DNA of 64,000 nt from Clitopilus passeckerianus. Taxonomy: Eukaryota; Basidiomycota; Agaricomycetes; Agaricales; Entolomataceae. This document shows, in pieces, positions 23,240 to 34,250 of this stretch. Location: NCBI GenBank assembly GCA_944990035.1, contig CALYLX010000055.1:124001-188000 (forward strand). The letters are read 5' to 3'. The position numbers and the translations under genes were made by a program. Below the pieces are notes generated by a model, which was not told the DNA's origin, made no database searches, and was given only the letters and a program-made list of their open reading frames with translations. Each line of letters begins with the position of its first letter. Positions within the stretch are counted from its first letter, which is position 1.

Positions 23240-26200
23240 ATGTCTCCCGTCGTCCTAGAGTCTCCTTCAGTTCATCCTCAGTTACCTTCATCTTCTCAGG
23301 AATATACTTTCTCTGCTTCTAATAATGCTTCATCGACGGCGACAACAACAACGATGTCGGCTACACAGGGCTCATCGTCACCGAACAATGCATCTCCTGC
23401 TCGCTCACCTTGTGTAAACTGCGGTACTCTACAGACACCGCTATGGAGACGAGATGCAGACGGTAATCCAATCTGCAATGCTTGTGGTGAGTGTTTAAGA
23501 GTTTCATCTTACTCAACGCGTGTATCTCTTTCAACTGGACGCTCACCTCCTGTCTCGCCACCAGGTCTCTATCAAAAATCAAGATCTATGCCTCGTCCTT
23601 CAGCTTTGGGACGCACTCCACCACCGTTATCCTCAAATAACGCTGCTCCTACCACCAACGGCTCTACCTCAAACAACTCGCCCTCAGAGTCCCAATCGTC
23701 GCCGACGATGCATCCACGCCATGCCGCATCAAAACCGCTCACCAAGGCGCTTCTAAAACAACAGCATCAGCAACAAAACGCCTCTTCCGCGCCCTCGCCG
23801 TCTGCTCCGTCTCAGACGACCGCGCCACATTCCGGTGGCACGTGTCCCGGCGACGGAAGGTGCGATGGTACGGGAGGCACCGACGCCTGTGCTGGGTGTC
23901 CCACCTACAACAACTCCTTGGCGATTTCGGCGCGTGCGGCAGCATCAGGAGGTAATAAAGACGCAGATGGAGATGACGTTGAAATGTCATCGTCTGTTCC
24001 ATCCGCCTCCGAACCTCAACCTTCGACGGCTACCACCACCACCACCACCTCTGCAAACCCGACTGCGCCTGCAACAACGCAGGAAGCTATCAATATGGCG
24101 ATGTCTCAAATCTCCTCTATTGAAGCACAGGAGTCGGCAGCTGCAGCTGCTCTCGTAGCAGCGGGCGTGCTAAACCAGGCCTCTCCTGCGGGAGGGCCTG
24201 CCGCTGAGGGGAACCAGCAATCAGAAGGTGGGGATGCACCCATTCACACATCTGCTACTGGCCCAACTACCGATCCTTCAGGTGGTATTATCCTCGGCCC
24301 TGCTGGACTCGGGATCGGGATGTTGGGTAACCCGAATGCCGCGGCGATCATCGCCCAGCAACAGGCGCAGGCTCAACAACTTGCACAACAAGCTGCGAAT
24401 GGCGGCGCTGCTGTGCAGCAAGGGCAAGCAGGGAGGAAGGTTCGAGCCGCCGTTGGTGCATTGAGTTGTGCCAACTGTGGCACCAGCACCACACCGCTTT
24501 GGAGAAGAGACGACGTTGGCAACAATATTTGCAATGCATGTGGTACGTCTCGTTTCTGTTTCTACTCTTCTTCCCTTTCATCCTTCACTATCTACCCATC
24601 GTCCGCCTCGACGCGATTGACGCGTTTTTGGCTGGTATCGCTATCCTACCCACTCTATCTCCGTGCGATTACACGTGGTGCCTGACATCTACACGCCTCA
24701 TTGCAAAGCGCGTCTGTCTGGCTGCCACGTAGCACAGTCCCGTTGACCAATTTAGATCCCACCCTTCCTTTCCCACCATCTGAGCTTACCCTTCTCTTCG
24801 TTGTTATTCGGGACTCCTTCGGAATTAGTCGGAGTTCACACGCGAAGTCGAAGATGGCTTGACATACAACGTGATCGCGTTTCGCTTTTGGGGTCGTTCC
24901 CAAGATGTGAAGCGGATGGCGATATGCGGTTTGGATTGTTTGGCCCGTGTTAGTGGCAGCGCGTATTCAATCGCCGCAAGGGGGCGGGGTGGGATACTTT
25001 GTCGACATCCCTGAGACCAAGTTGGTCGACGATGGGTAAGAGGGACTCGGGGAATCTAATCAGATAACCCACTGTTTTCACCGTCTTATTCGTTTGGTCG
25101 AACTATTATCGAAGTTCAGTGTGCTAATTACTTTGCTTTTCTCCTGAATAGGTCTGTACTTCAAACTGCACGGCACTCATAGGCCCAACAGCATGAAAAA
25201 ATCCGTCATCAAGCGGCGAAAGCGCGTTCCAGCTGCACCTGGTGCAGGTGGTGTTACTTCAACCACCACTTCTCCCACTCACCTCTCTGCTCCCCCTACT
25301 CACCACCTAGGCCACGTTCGTCAACGCTCTGAGAGGATGAGCGATCAAGCTGCTGCTGAGGCACTCGTCGCTGTCGGTGCTGGAAGGCTCGGAAACGGTC
25401 ACCACCCCGGTCACGGACGAGATAGCGAATTCGACGACGAAGACGATATGATGGACGAGGACGGTGAAGGCGAGGAAGACGACGAGCTCGCTGACGGTGA
25501 GCCTCCTCGCAAGAGGCGCAATATCCGTCGAACTGGAGGTGCCGGTCCCAACGGCATGCGCAAGACTCGCAGCCAGTCTGGTCTCTCGTCTGCGAACGAC
25601 CGACGCAGCTCGAGCGTTGGTGGACGTGACTTGAGGAAGAGGAGCAGGGTAGCCGCCGCGGAGGGTCAACCTGGATGGGCTACCGATGGTGCGGAGAGCA
25701 ATGGCACAGCTAGTGGCAGGGCAGAGAGCCCTCAACAGCAGATGGCCGCTATGAGGAGACATCATAGTCAACCTCACTTCCAGCATTTGCATGGTCACTA
25801 CAACCCGAATATACACCCCTCCCTTCAAGATCCGAACGGAAGGTTGGAGCTTCCACCTCTCTCCGCCTTCAACGGTCTCCCTCCTTTCCCTGGCCTTCCC
25901 GGATATCACCACCAGCCTTCGTCATACATCCGTTCCGGTGCTCCCTCACGAGCTGGCTCGCCCTTCCCTACCGACATGATGGTATACCTCAATCCATCTC
26001 CCATTCCCACCATGCAAGACCTCGAACGCCACTACCTTGAGCTTGCGGAACAGAAGAGGAAGATGGAGGAGATGGTCGAGCGGACGAGCCAGATGATGGC
26101 AGGCGTCAGGAAGGGCATTGAAGAGATGCAGTCAAAGCAGGAGGAGCTTCAGCAACCTCCCAGGAGTCAGAGTCCTCAGCAGCAGAAGAGCGCCAGCAGC

Positions 26201-26428
26201 CAGAGCCCACCGAGGCCTGGTTCGAGGGGTGTCACGAATACTAGCCCCAGGATTCCCAGTCCTCTTGGTAGCCCCCGCGTTCTTACGTCCGAGCAGGAGA
26301 AGGAGAGCCAGGAGGCACAGGCTGCTCAGGACAAGATGGCCGAGGCCGTCCCATTGAGGAGGTCAAGTGGCGCCATTCCTAGCGGAACGACAGTGTGGCA
26401 AGTCACAGCAGCTGCAGAGGCAGCATGA
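23240..26428 (+). CDS. SRE1: SRE1/URBS1-type GATA iron regulator
   Basis: Three exons (23240-23486, 23565-24542, 25152-26428) give 833 residues. GATA finger 1 (C58, C61, C79, C82) and finger 2 (from about residue 384, [16 protein letters not shown] with a 17-residue loop) are both C-x2-C-x17-C-x2-C. Between them lies a Cys-rich block near residue 176, [12 protein letters not shown] followed by CAGCPTYNN. That block is the hallmark of the Sre/SreA/Urbs1 family, which binds iron and represses siderophore and iron-uptake genes when iron is sufficient. After finger 2 comes a basic KRRKR region, then an acidic run and a C-terminal coiled coil ([20 protein letters not shown]). Both introns interrupt a finger at the same place, after CNAC-G in phase 1. 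Intron 1 is 78 nt and stop-free in frame; intron 2 is 609 nt. The long disordered, polar linkers are typical. It acts in the nucleus. Confidence 0.9.
24543..25151 (+). promoter_or_regulatory. Unusually long intron in SRE1 finger 2 with an exact Sre-type GATA site
   Basis: The intron runs from GTACGT to GAATAG and is about ten times the usual intron length in this window. It contains AATCAGATAA at 25058-25067, which fits the published Sre1/Urbs1 consensus RATCWGATAA exactly. Reading through it meets stop codons. Confidence 0.6.
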
Positions 26429-27412
26429 AGATAGTTCGACACCACCTTCAACCCCAAAATGTGCGACATCAAGATCAACTCGACTTGACTCAATATTTAT
26501 CTCCCGTCATTGGCACGGCGTTGATACCCCATTTCTCATCTCCGACTGCGACTACCTTCACCCTCCTCCTTTCTACCCTTTGCCTCCATGGCTTTTTGTC
26601 TCTGCTTTCGTTGCTCGTTGCTTTGTGTTTCGTCTCGTCGAACTATTTAGCCATCATCGCCACCATCGCTGGTTGTTCTACTTCATTTTCCCTGCATCGG
26701 CGCTATACAGCCTAATGCGCAGCGGTGTACCTATATGTATTCTCATCTTATTCACTTGAGAGTTCCATCTTCTTTATAATTCTTCGATATGATCGTGTTG
26801 TTTTACTATATCTACTCCCTGCACTGGTCGTCTATACGGCTGGTGGTTTCGGGCTTAATTGTTCCCATATGTATTGGACCATCGTCATCTATATTCTTGA
26901 CCTACGTTGATATATATACGTATATCTATAAAACATTTCTGGTCGTCGAAAGGACAGACGGACGGATGGGTCCCTTAGAGCTCCATCTTGCTATCTACCT
27001 TCGCCCGACTTGAAACACCATCACTCCGTGTATGCCTCCCCTCATCGACCCCTTGTATACCTCCCGTTTCTATGCTCTCTATGTTATGCCTCACTCCATC
27101 CGCTCGTTACCTTCGCAGATTTCTTGTGTACATATTTTTACATTCTTGATTCGCAGTTCATTATTTTTGCGACCTTGTCTTGCTTGCCGCTTTGGCTTTC
27201 ATCGTATATATTTAGTTTGGTATTCTACTTCCCCGATGAAAGTCTATTAGTGTGGTCTTCTGGCTGCATATATGTTAATAAATGACTTCGCTCATAACCA
27301 GTACTTGGAATCATGCGTGATTGGAAGTGAGAGAAGTGCCGTAAACTTTCCCTGAGGTGCATGAGATCATTCTTGACTGGAACCGTCATCTTCCCAGAGC
27401 TCCAAACACAAA
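26429..27412. other. 3' UTR of the SRE1-like gene and intergenic DNA
   Basis: The stretch is T-rich and holds only short frames. The part up to about 27290 looks like a long 3' UTR, with AATAAA-like signals near 27275 (TTAATAAATG). The rest is the upstream region of the F-box pseudogene. Confidence 0.4.
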
Positions 27413-29213
27413 ATGGACTTGCTAGAAGGTAAGCTGACCGATGGTGTCTAGTGCAATTAGTGTATTTAAACCGCATCCTAGATAACTTCCCACTTGAGGT
27501 GCTCGAGGCTCCGAATCACTCAGCAGAGAAATCCTCAGCGTATGCCAGGATACGCGACGCAATGACTGAGCTGGAGAACACCATTGCTCGCTCCAAGTGA
27601 GACCTTCTAACTTGGAAGTGCCGACATAACATGCTTTCGAATATTTCTCGTCTTCCAGATGAGATACTCATGGAGATCTTGATCCTTGCCGTGCATACAT
27701 CCACCGTGCCTAACGACCCAGGAGTCACCCAGGATTTCAACAACCATCGGATTCCCTATTTCCTAGCCACTCAAGTCTGCGCTCGCTGGCGTCGGGTATC
27801 ACTCAGATGTTCCAAGCCCTGGAGCAAGATACAGTACTCTGTAGGCCAGCCCATGCCCGTGTTAGACGAGACTTTTCGAAGCTCTGGAGTACGACCGCTC
27901 ACCGTTGGAGTAGAAGGTATCTACAGCTGTGCGGCTGCTCGCAAGGCAGGAGATATCCTAGCAAGACACCTACCCCGTGTCAAACACTTGGAATTCATCG
28001 ATCCAGAGAACGAGCAGGATTTCCTATATGGTCTCCGAAATGAGAAAGCCCCCCTTCTTGAGACATTCTGTGTAGTCAGAAACGAGCGCCCCTATCGGAT
28101 GGTACAAATTCTGCCAATATCTTCCTCAGAAACGCCCCTTTACTTCGATGCTTTCAGATTCGCAATTGCACTTTCTCCCACTCTACATCCCTTCCTATCG
28201 TGGCTTTCTCAACACTTCAGACACTTGATATCAGATATGATAGACCGCCCACTATCCAATCAACATGGACGGCTCAACCTCCTTCTTTCGCTCAAGTCTT
28301 TTCCGCCTTGCAACAACTTCCTCAGCTTCGTCACCTAAACCTTCATAACGCTTTCCGCCCAATAGGACAAGGTGACCTTGCGTTGTTTACCCCGAACAAT
28401 CCTTTCATCCAGGTTCACCTCCCAAATCTCCACTTCGTCAGAGTAAACGATACCGAAATTTTCTTCATGCTTGCAACGTCAGTACGGAGTCCCCAGAACA
28501 CGCAATGGAACATAGGCGAGCATCTGGAGGGAACACTGGGAGCAATTTCTCGACTTGAAGATGAAGGTCATGCCACGACGGCAGCGGCCTCACTGGAAGT
28601 TCTTAGGCGCCGTTTTGCTGAAAATATTACCAGTATTTCTATCTGTCTCTCAGAAGCCGGGGCTGTTCCTCTGAGAGGCCTGGAACTCAGATCGTCAGGA
28701 TATACTGGCCATCCGAACACTTCTATCCTGTTGTCCTTCGCTGGAGAGTTTGGCGAGCACCTAGTCAAGAAACTCCCCCGCATACTGCCCCTTCGCCCTT
28801 GCCTTCATCACCTATCTCTCTTGTATTATCAGCTTCCGTTTTCAAGTCAGGGGATATGGATGGGGCTTGGGCGCTGGGATACGCTCTCCACCCTTACTGT
28901 AGTTTCCACTCACCAAGAGCTGCATAGAGTGCTGTGTTATCCGCGAGCCTCGTCCGATTCGAGGGCTTCCCCTGCTGCTCAATTCTATTTCCCTGGTCTT
29001 CAACGCCTTGTGCTGAAAGATTGGATCTTCAGATGGGGATATGAGTTCGAACCAGCGTTACCAGACTCGGTGGGACTTGCGTTGATGGGAGATAGTTGTC
29101 ATGTACGCTGGAACAGAGGATATGGGCCTTCGAAAGTAATATTCGAGTCTTGCAAGGGTCTCTCTCCTGGGATGTGTGCTCAGTTTTTCGGCCGGTCTTT
29201 CGCAATATCTTGA
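27413..29213 (+). pseudogene. F-box pseudogene, tandem copy of the next gene
   Basis: The sequence aligns along its whole length with the intact gene at 29604. Its 16-nt first exon (27413-27428, MDLLE) and intron (27429-27481) match that gene's start. Two lesions break it. An in-frame TGA at 27598-27600 stands where the intact copy has CGA (Arg), just before the F-box motif ISRLPDEILMEILILAVH. A one-base loss lies between about 28111 and 28135; after it the homology continues in another frame, to a stop at 29213. The F-box and the leucine-rich C-terminal region (FSALQQLPQLRHLNLHNAF) are both still recognisable, so the decay is recent. A short protein from the internal ATG 27631 could still be made, but the frame shift would end it soon after the F-box. 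Confidence 0.78.
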
Positions 29214-29603
29214 TAGTATATAGTGTCATGCTTGGCGTGTACCAGTTTGTGCACGGGATGTTCACAAAAACGCCGTCATTCTTCAGATTCTTACACTATT
29301 CCGCGTCATAATCGAAGCTCATTTGTGTATTTTTACCGTCATTTTTCGGTTTCCTTCTCAATCACTTTCACCGTAAATACCCCACTTCTATAGCACATGT
29401 ACTTCTCAGGGAAATTGATAGTAGTGCTGTGTATTCGTTCGTATGTGACGTAGCTAATAAATTGCTTCTTGCACTTGTGAAGGTCGGGAATGTGAAATGA
29501 CCTGCCGTAAAGTCACCCTCAGCCCGAGCACAAGGCTATGTGGACCTTAGTACTCGACTACCATCATTTCATTCCGAAAGGCCCAACGCTAGAGGAAAAG
29601 GGG
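29214..29603. other. Spacer between the tandem F-box copies
   Basis: About 390 bases separate the pseudogene from the intact copy. It must contain the intact copy's promoter. No TATA box or open frame stands out. Confidence 0.35.
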
Positions 29604-31399
29604 ATGGCTTTGCTGCAAGGTCACCGGGTTGATAGTTCCTCACGCACTAGCTATACTGAATACCCTTCATAGATCCCTTCTCTCCTGAAGTGCTCGAAGC
29701 CCCCAGTCACTCAATCGAGAAATGCTCAGCATATGCCAGGATACAAGATGCAATCTCTGGTCTACAGGACACCATCGCTCGTTGCGAGCGAGACATTATC
29801 AGCTGGAAGTCTCGACATAATATGCTCGCAAGCATCTCTCGCCTTCCAGATGAAATCCTAGTGGAGATTCTAACGATTGCCGTCCACGCAAGCCCAACGA
29901 CTATACACAACCAACCAACAGCCCCCTATCGCCTGGCTACCCAAATCTGCAATCGCTGGCGCCAGGCCTCACTTAGCTGTCCCCAGCTTTGGTCCAAAAT
30001 CCAGTTGCCTGTTGGCCAGCGTTTGTTAGATGAAACCTTGCGAAGATCTGGGACTCATCCCCTCGCCATTGAAGTATTAGCAGGTAACCAGGTAGAATCC
30101 GAAAGGGCAGCAGATTTCTTGGCCAAGCACCTTTTCCGAATCCAACATCTTGAGTTCCACGGTTCAAAGAATCCGCGACAGAGCCTAGATACACTGAGAA
30201 TTCAGACGGCACCCCTTCTCGAGACATTCAGTGTAATTATCAAGAAGCGGCTTCCCCAGATGCCACAGATTCCCTCCGACCTCTTTCTTGGAGAAGCACC
30301 TCGTCTTCAATGCTTTCGGCTTCGCAACTGCGTGTTTCCCGACACATCTCTTCCTATCGAAGCCTTCACCAAACTTCAGACACTTTACATCAGATATGAC
30401 GATCCTCCGAGGGGAAGTTTACCGCCGTATCGGCCGCTTTCCCTGTCGCAACTCCTGTCTGCTTTGCGACAGCTCCCTGATATCCGGCATCTCACGCTTG
30501 ACGACGCTTTCCGTCTGCCACGGGTCGGTGATTTCGCATGGTTTATAGCAAATGAGCCTGCCGTGATCGACCTCCCGAATCTCGAGTCCGTAGAAGTGAT
30601 GACGTGTTTGGAAACCTGCTACATGTTCGCCAAGTCGATAACACATCCAGAGGCTACACGGTGGCGTGTAGAAGAGTGCTTCACGAATACGCCTGAATCT
30701 ACGCCCGGAATTCTGGGCCGTTCTTTGACAGAAGCCTTGCTGAGACATCTCGGTGACAGATTTGCAGGGAATATTGCCAGTATCACGATTGGCCCCTTTT
30801 GGGGAACGGGTGCTTATCCTATGGGACACATAGATTTTGGCACATCCACAGATCCCGGGCACCCGAGCATTCCTACTCTATTTTCCTTTGATGGAAAAAC
30901 AGGAGTGGAGTTAGTCCAAAAACTCCCCCAGATACTGCCTCTGGACCACTTGTCGCTCTTGCGTTATGAGATGGTCCCTTTTTCAACCCAGGGGATTTGG
31001 AAGACGTTTGGACAATTGCGTACTTTGTCCTCTCTCAGCATTGTCGATGGCACCTGCCCCGAACTGTTGGAAGTGTTATCTTCCCATCGGACCCTACCTA
31101 GTTCGGGCGCTTCCCCCATCACTTCGCTCTATTTCCCTGGCCTCCAGAAGCTCGCCCTCACGAATTGGACCTTCACATCGGGCAGCTTGGACGGTGGGAA
31201 CACTAGCGCGGTTGAACCCGTGCAAGGTAGCAATACTCCGCAAGTGGCCAGCATTACCAGATTGATAGATTCCTGTCAATCACGTTGGAAAGAGGGGCTA
31301 GGACCTCGCAAATTAGAGCTGAAGTCATGTCATGGCTTATCTTCTGAGGTGTGCACACAGCTTCAACAGGTTTCCGGAGAAGCTTTAGTAATTTCATGA
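29604..31399 (+). CDS. F-box/LRR-like protein, intact member of a tandem pair
   Basis: A 16-nt first exon (29604-29619, MALLQ) is spliced across a 53-nt intron to one long exon (29673-31399), giving about 580 residues. An N-terminal helix (SAYARIQDAISGLQDTIARC) leads to the F-box at about residues 52-100: ISRLPDEILVEILTIAVH, then YRLATQICNRWRQASLSC. The rest is leucine-rich with repeat-like segments such as LPDIRHLTLDDAFRL and LYFPGLQKLALTNWTF. This helix plus F-box plus LRR architecture belongs to the large F-box family that is expanded in mushroom-forming fungi, acting as SCF substrate adaptors. The donor GTCACC is weak, but the start is supported by the matching first exon of the upstream copy. 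Confidence 0.82.
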
Positions 31400-31709
31400 T
31401 GGCACACTTCACGAGGAGACAAGAGAAGAGAATCAGTGATTACGAGCATTTCAGAATGTCTCTTGGGATATCTGTAAAATATTAGCGTGATTTTAACGAC
31501 GTTTCGGTCCATTCAATGTGACCCTAAGAACATGACGGTGACGGTGGCAGCGCAGGTCTTGAAAACAGAACTTGTGCTGGAGTCCTCCATAAGTAATTAC
31601 CAAATGGAGAATACCTCATATTTGGCAAAAGCCCAATTTGCAAACAACCTTCAATCGAACGTGGCATCTGCTATTCCACAACGTCAGCTTAGCTTGCTTT
31701 TCTTAAGCC
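31400..31709. promoter_or_regulatory. Upstream region of SEC72
   Basis: This 310-base gap carries the SEC72 promoter. A frame without motif crosses it; I see no gene. Confidence 0.35.
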
Positions 31710-32579
31710 ATGTCCCATACTCACTCGCATGCACCGGGAGAGCCCTCTCACTCTCATGGACCCCCGCAGACACCCCAGAGTCCTCAAAGTCCCGGGATAC
31801 CACCGCCTGACCCCGCATTGCAAGCTTTGATTGAGGCGGACTTCAAGCCAGTTCCTCTGACTCTTTCGGAGGATAGGCATACAACCTACTGCGAGAAGCA
31901 CAAGAAGGACAAATGTGATGACTGTGGTGTTGACTTTGTCAACTTGAACCGATTGGCGACTATCCTGGCGAATAACCCCAACCTTCTTTGCCCTCCGCCT
32001 GGCCATATTGTCACCCAAAAGGTTACTCAGATCGTGACGGCGACGAAGGAAGACGGAAACGTACGTTCTATCAATTTCTAATCCCTCATTATCATCCCGA
32101 CAAATTGTACAGAAATTGTTCAAGTCTGGCATACATGATGCCGCTGTCACCCGATACACCGCTGCAGCTTCTGTTGCAGCCTCAAGGCCACCTTGGGAGA
32201 ACAATGCGCTCATGCGCGAGGAATTGTCGACTGTGATTTCAAATCGCTCTGCTTCCTACTTTGAGGCAGGGGACTACATCTCTGCCCTCGCAGATGCCGA
32301 ACTAGTCATCTCAATACGGAAACCTTGGAGCAAAGGTCACTTCAGGAAGGCAAAGGCTCTCCTTGGGCTGGGTAAGCTCGGAGAAGCTGCTGATGCAGTC
32401 CGACTTGGTCTCTCTTACGAGCCCGGTAATGCGGTATGTCTCGTCGTTCTTACTGCTAATTACTTCACCTGATAAATGTTTTATAGGAATTGAGTGCATT
32501 CTTGTCTGAAATCGAGAGGGTAGACAAGAAGCGGCAAGAGGAGAAACTCGAAGCCAGGTCAAAAGAAGAGACTCAGTGA
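31710..32579 (+). CDS. SEC72: Sec72-like subunit of the post-translational ER translocon
   Basis: Three exons (31710-32060, 32113-32433, 32487-32579) give 254 residues. The Sec62/63 complex with Sec71 and Sec72 drives post-translational import into the ER, with Sec72 docking cytosolic Hsp70 through TPR repeats. The start is His/Pro-rich. A Cys/His block follows (TTYCEKHKKDKCDDCGVDFV), then NLLCPPPGHIVTQKV, then TPR-type helices: KLFKSGIHDAAVTRYTAAAS, LMREELSTVISNRSASYFEA, GDYISALADAELVISI and GHFRKAKALLGLGKLGEAAD. The C-terminal helix ends in RSKEETQ. The protein has no signal peptide or membrane span, consistent with a peripheral ER subunit. Confidence 0.87.
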
Positions 32580-33077
32580 TCCTTCACATTGTCAGCTGCA
32601 CTTCGCTTTTCGGATACCACGTTCTGTATACTATTGCTCTTGGGAATATCATTCGCATTGTGCATTTCCGCCCCGTCCTTCTGGTCCGCTTTTGTTCATT
32701 GGCACCTAGGCCGCAAAATGAAGTTCTGATTGTTCGGTCATGAACGTGGCGACATTAGAGTCGGTCCATATAACCAGCTGCAACTGGGACATTCATACTG
32801 TTCAGCAGATTCAAAGGTGAGAGCTGCGTGACGACAATCCAAAATACAGCTTGACAAATACCTTTGTTTCCAAAGGAACGGCTGCTGGAATATAGTGATC
32901 CTACTAGCTGGAGGTGAGGCGGCCCCTTGACTAACTCAAATGCTTGGACATCAAGCATGGAAGCGGCGTTGACATCCAACCTGTTTTGTCGTGCTGTTCC
33001 TCAAACTGACTGATAGGAAAGAACGATATAAATGCAAGAGGAGAGAAGTAAGTAAGAAGACAGTATCAGGTCGCAAC
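32580..33077. promoter_or_regulatory. Promoter region of the secreted cyclase-like gene
   Basis: No gene is seen. A TATA-like TATAAAT lies at about 33027-33033, 45-50 bases before the start codon. Confidence 0.45.
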
Positions 33078-33872
33078 ATGCCCTCTATCGTATCAGCCGT
33101 ACTTGGGGTTTCTTTCCTTGCCTTGGTCGGAATGGCCAACGCGTCTCCGCTCGCGTCAAGCTACACTGCTAAGGACCTTCTCGCTCGTTCCAGCACCACA
33201 ACAGCATGGGACCCCAACTGCTCGGGACCAGCTACCTCCCCGGACCCAAAGAAATGGAGCACCACAGAATTCATCGACAAAACCTTCCCCGATACCATCT
33301 CCCCCACCCCCATATTCTGGAGCGGCAACCACAGCGAACGCTCCGTCGAAGCTGCCGCCATCAAATGCTCTTCTATCGTCAACGGAGGCACGTCCAACCA
33401 CTGGCAGCTGGTGTGTAACGAGAAGAAGACGCCATTCACCATGCCCGCACCTGGGTCTGGAAAAGCAGGAAGTGACCTCTGGCATTATACGTCGAAGATC
33501 TTTGCGGAGAGAACGAAAGGGAAGGCGTATGTGGTGATTGATGATGCATTTGTTTCTGGGTCTGGTCGACGGTGGAGTTGTCTATTCTTAGGGCGAATAA
33601 GGATGTGAAGGTCGTGGCCGAGCTTGATCCGGATAGTTGTAAGGAGACGTGTTGGTGGTATTGTCCGAATGCTGGAGACTGCGAGGTATGGTGTATTTCG
33701 AGCGCCTTGCAAGCTATTTGACGCTGATATTCATGCTGCTTCAGGGTCTCTCCCCTTATAAATTTCACGTTCCGGTAGGTCGCTCATCATCGATGCATCG
33801 TTAACTTATTTAAGCATTGATTCACCTACGCCTCTACAGGCCTCACCTTGTGAACATTATTTGAGAGGCTAG
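33078..33872 (+). pseudogene. Secreted ADP-ribosyl-cyclase-like protein, frameshifted before the catalytic Glu
   Basis: The gene starts at ATG 33078. A signal peptide (MPSIVSAVLGVSFLALVGMA, cut near ANA/SP) leads a small secreted domain. The order of motifs resembles ADP-ribosyl cyclases (CD38 and Aplysia cyclase): PIFWSGNHSE, later DLWHYTSKIFAERTKGKAYV followed by VIDD, then a WSTVELSIL strand whose Glu (codon 33575-33577) corresponds to the catalytic Glu, then a Cys-rich end. The frame breaks between 33551 and 33563: upstream and downstream homologous parts are offset by a net +2 (or -1) base, and no intron can repair it. Downstream, exons continue normally across introns at about 33687 and 33777 to a stop at 33870-33872. 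Read straight through, the frame stops at 33608 and loses the Glu. It may be a true pseudogene or an assembly error. The family call is by motif order only. Confidence 0.55.
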
Positions 33873-34250
33873 GATCAGAGCCACGAGAGGTCTAGTTTCA
33901 CTTGCCCACTCAGTTCTACACCTCAGGTTCAGCACTTATGTTCTTCATTGAGACAAAGTTGTATAATTCCTTATGCACTTCTGATCCGGCTTCCGGCCTA
34001 TTTGTAGGTATTCGCACCTGTAACATATCGTTGAATGAGAACGAGGGTCGAATGGTCAGTCGTGAAAGTGATGATAACAGGTCAACAAGATTGACGTTGC
34101 CAGGCTCCACGAGGGAGCGATTCGCGTGTCGAATGAGTCGCATAATCAACAACAATTGAGAGAAGAAATCAACAACTGAGTATTAAATAGGCACAGGTAC
34201 AGAATAGATTTGTTGAAGACCTTAGCCTCTAGGCTTGCCAATACTACTTC
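33873..34250. other. Gap between convergent genes
   Basis: No gene is seen. Two short opposite frames overlap here without motifs. Confidence 0.35.
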
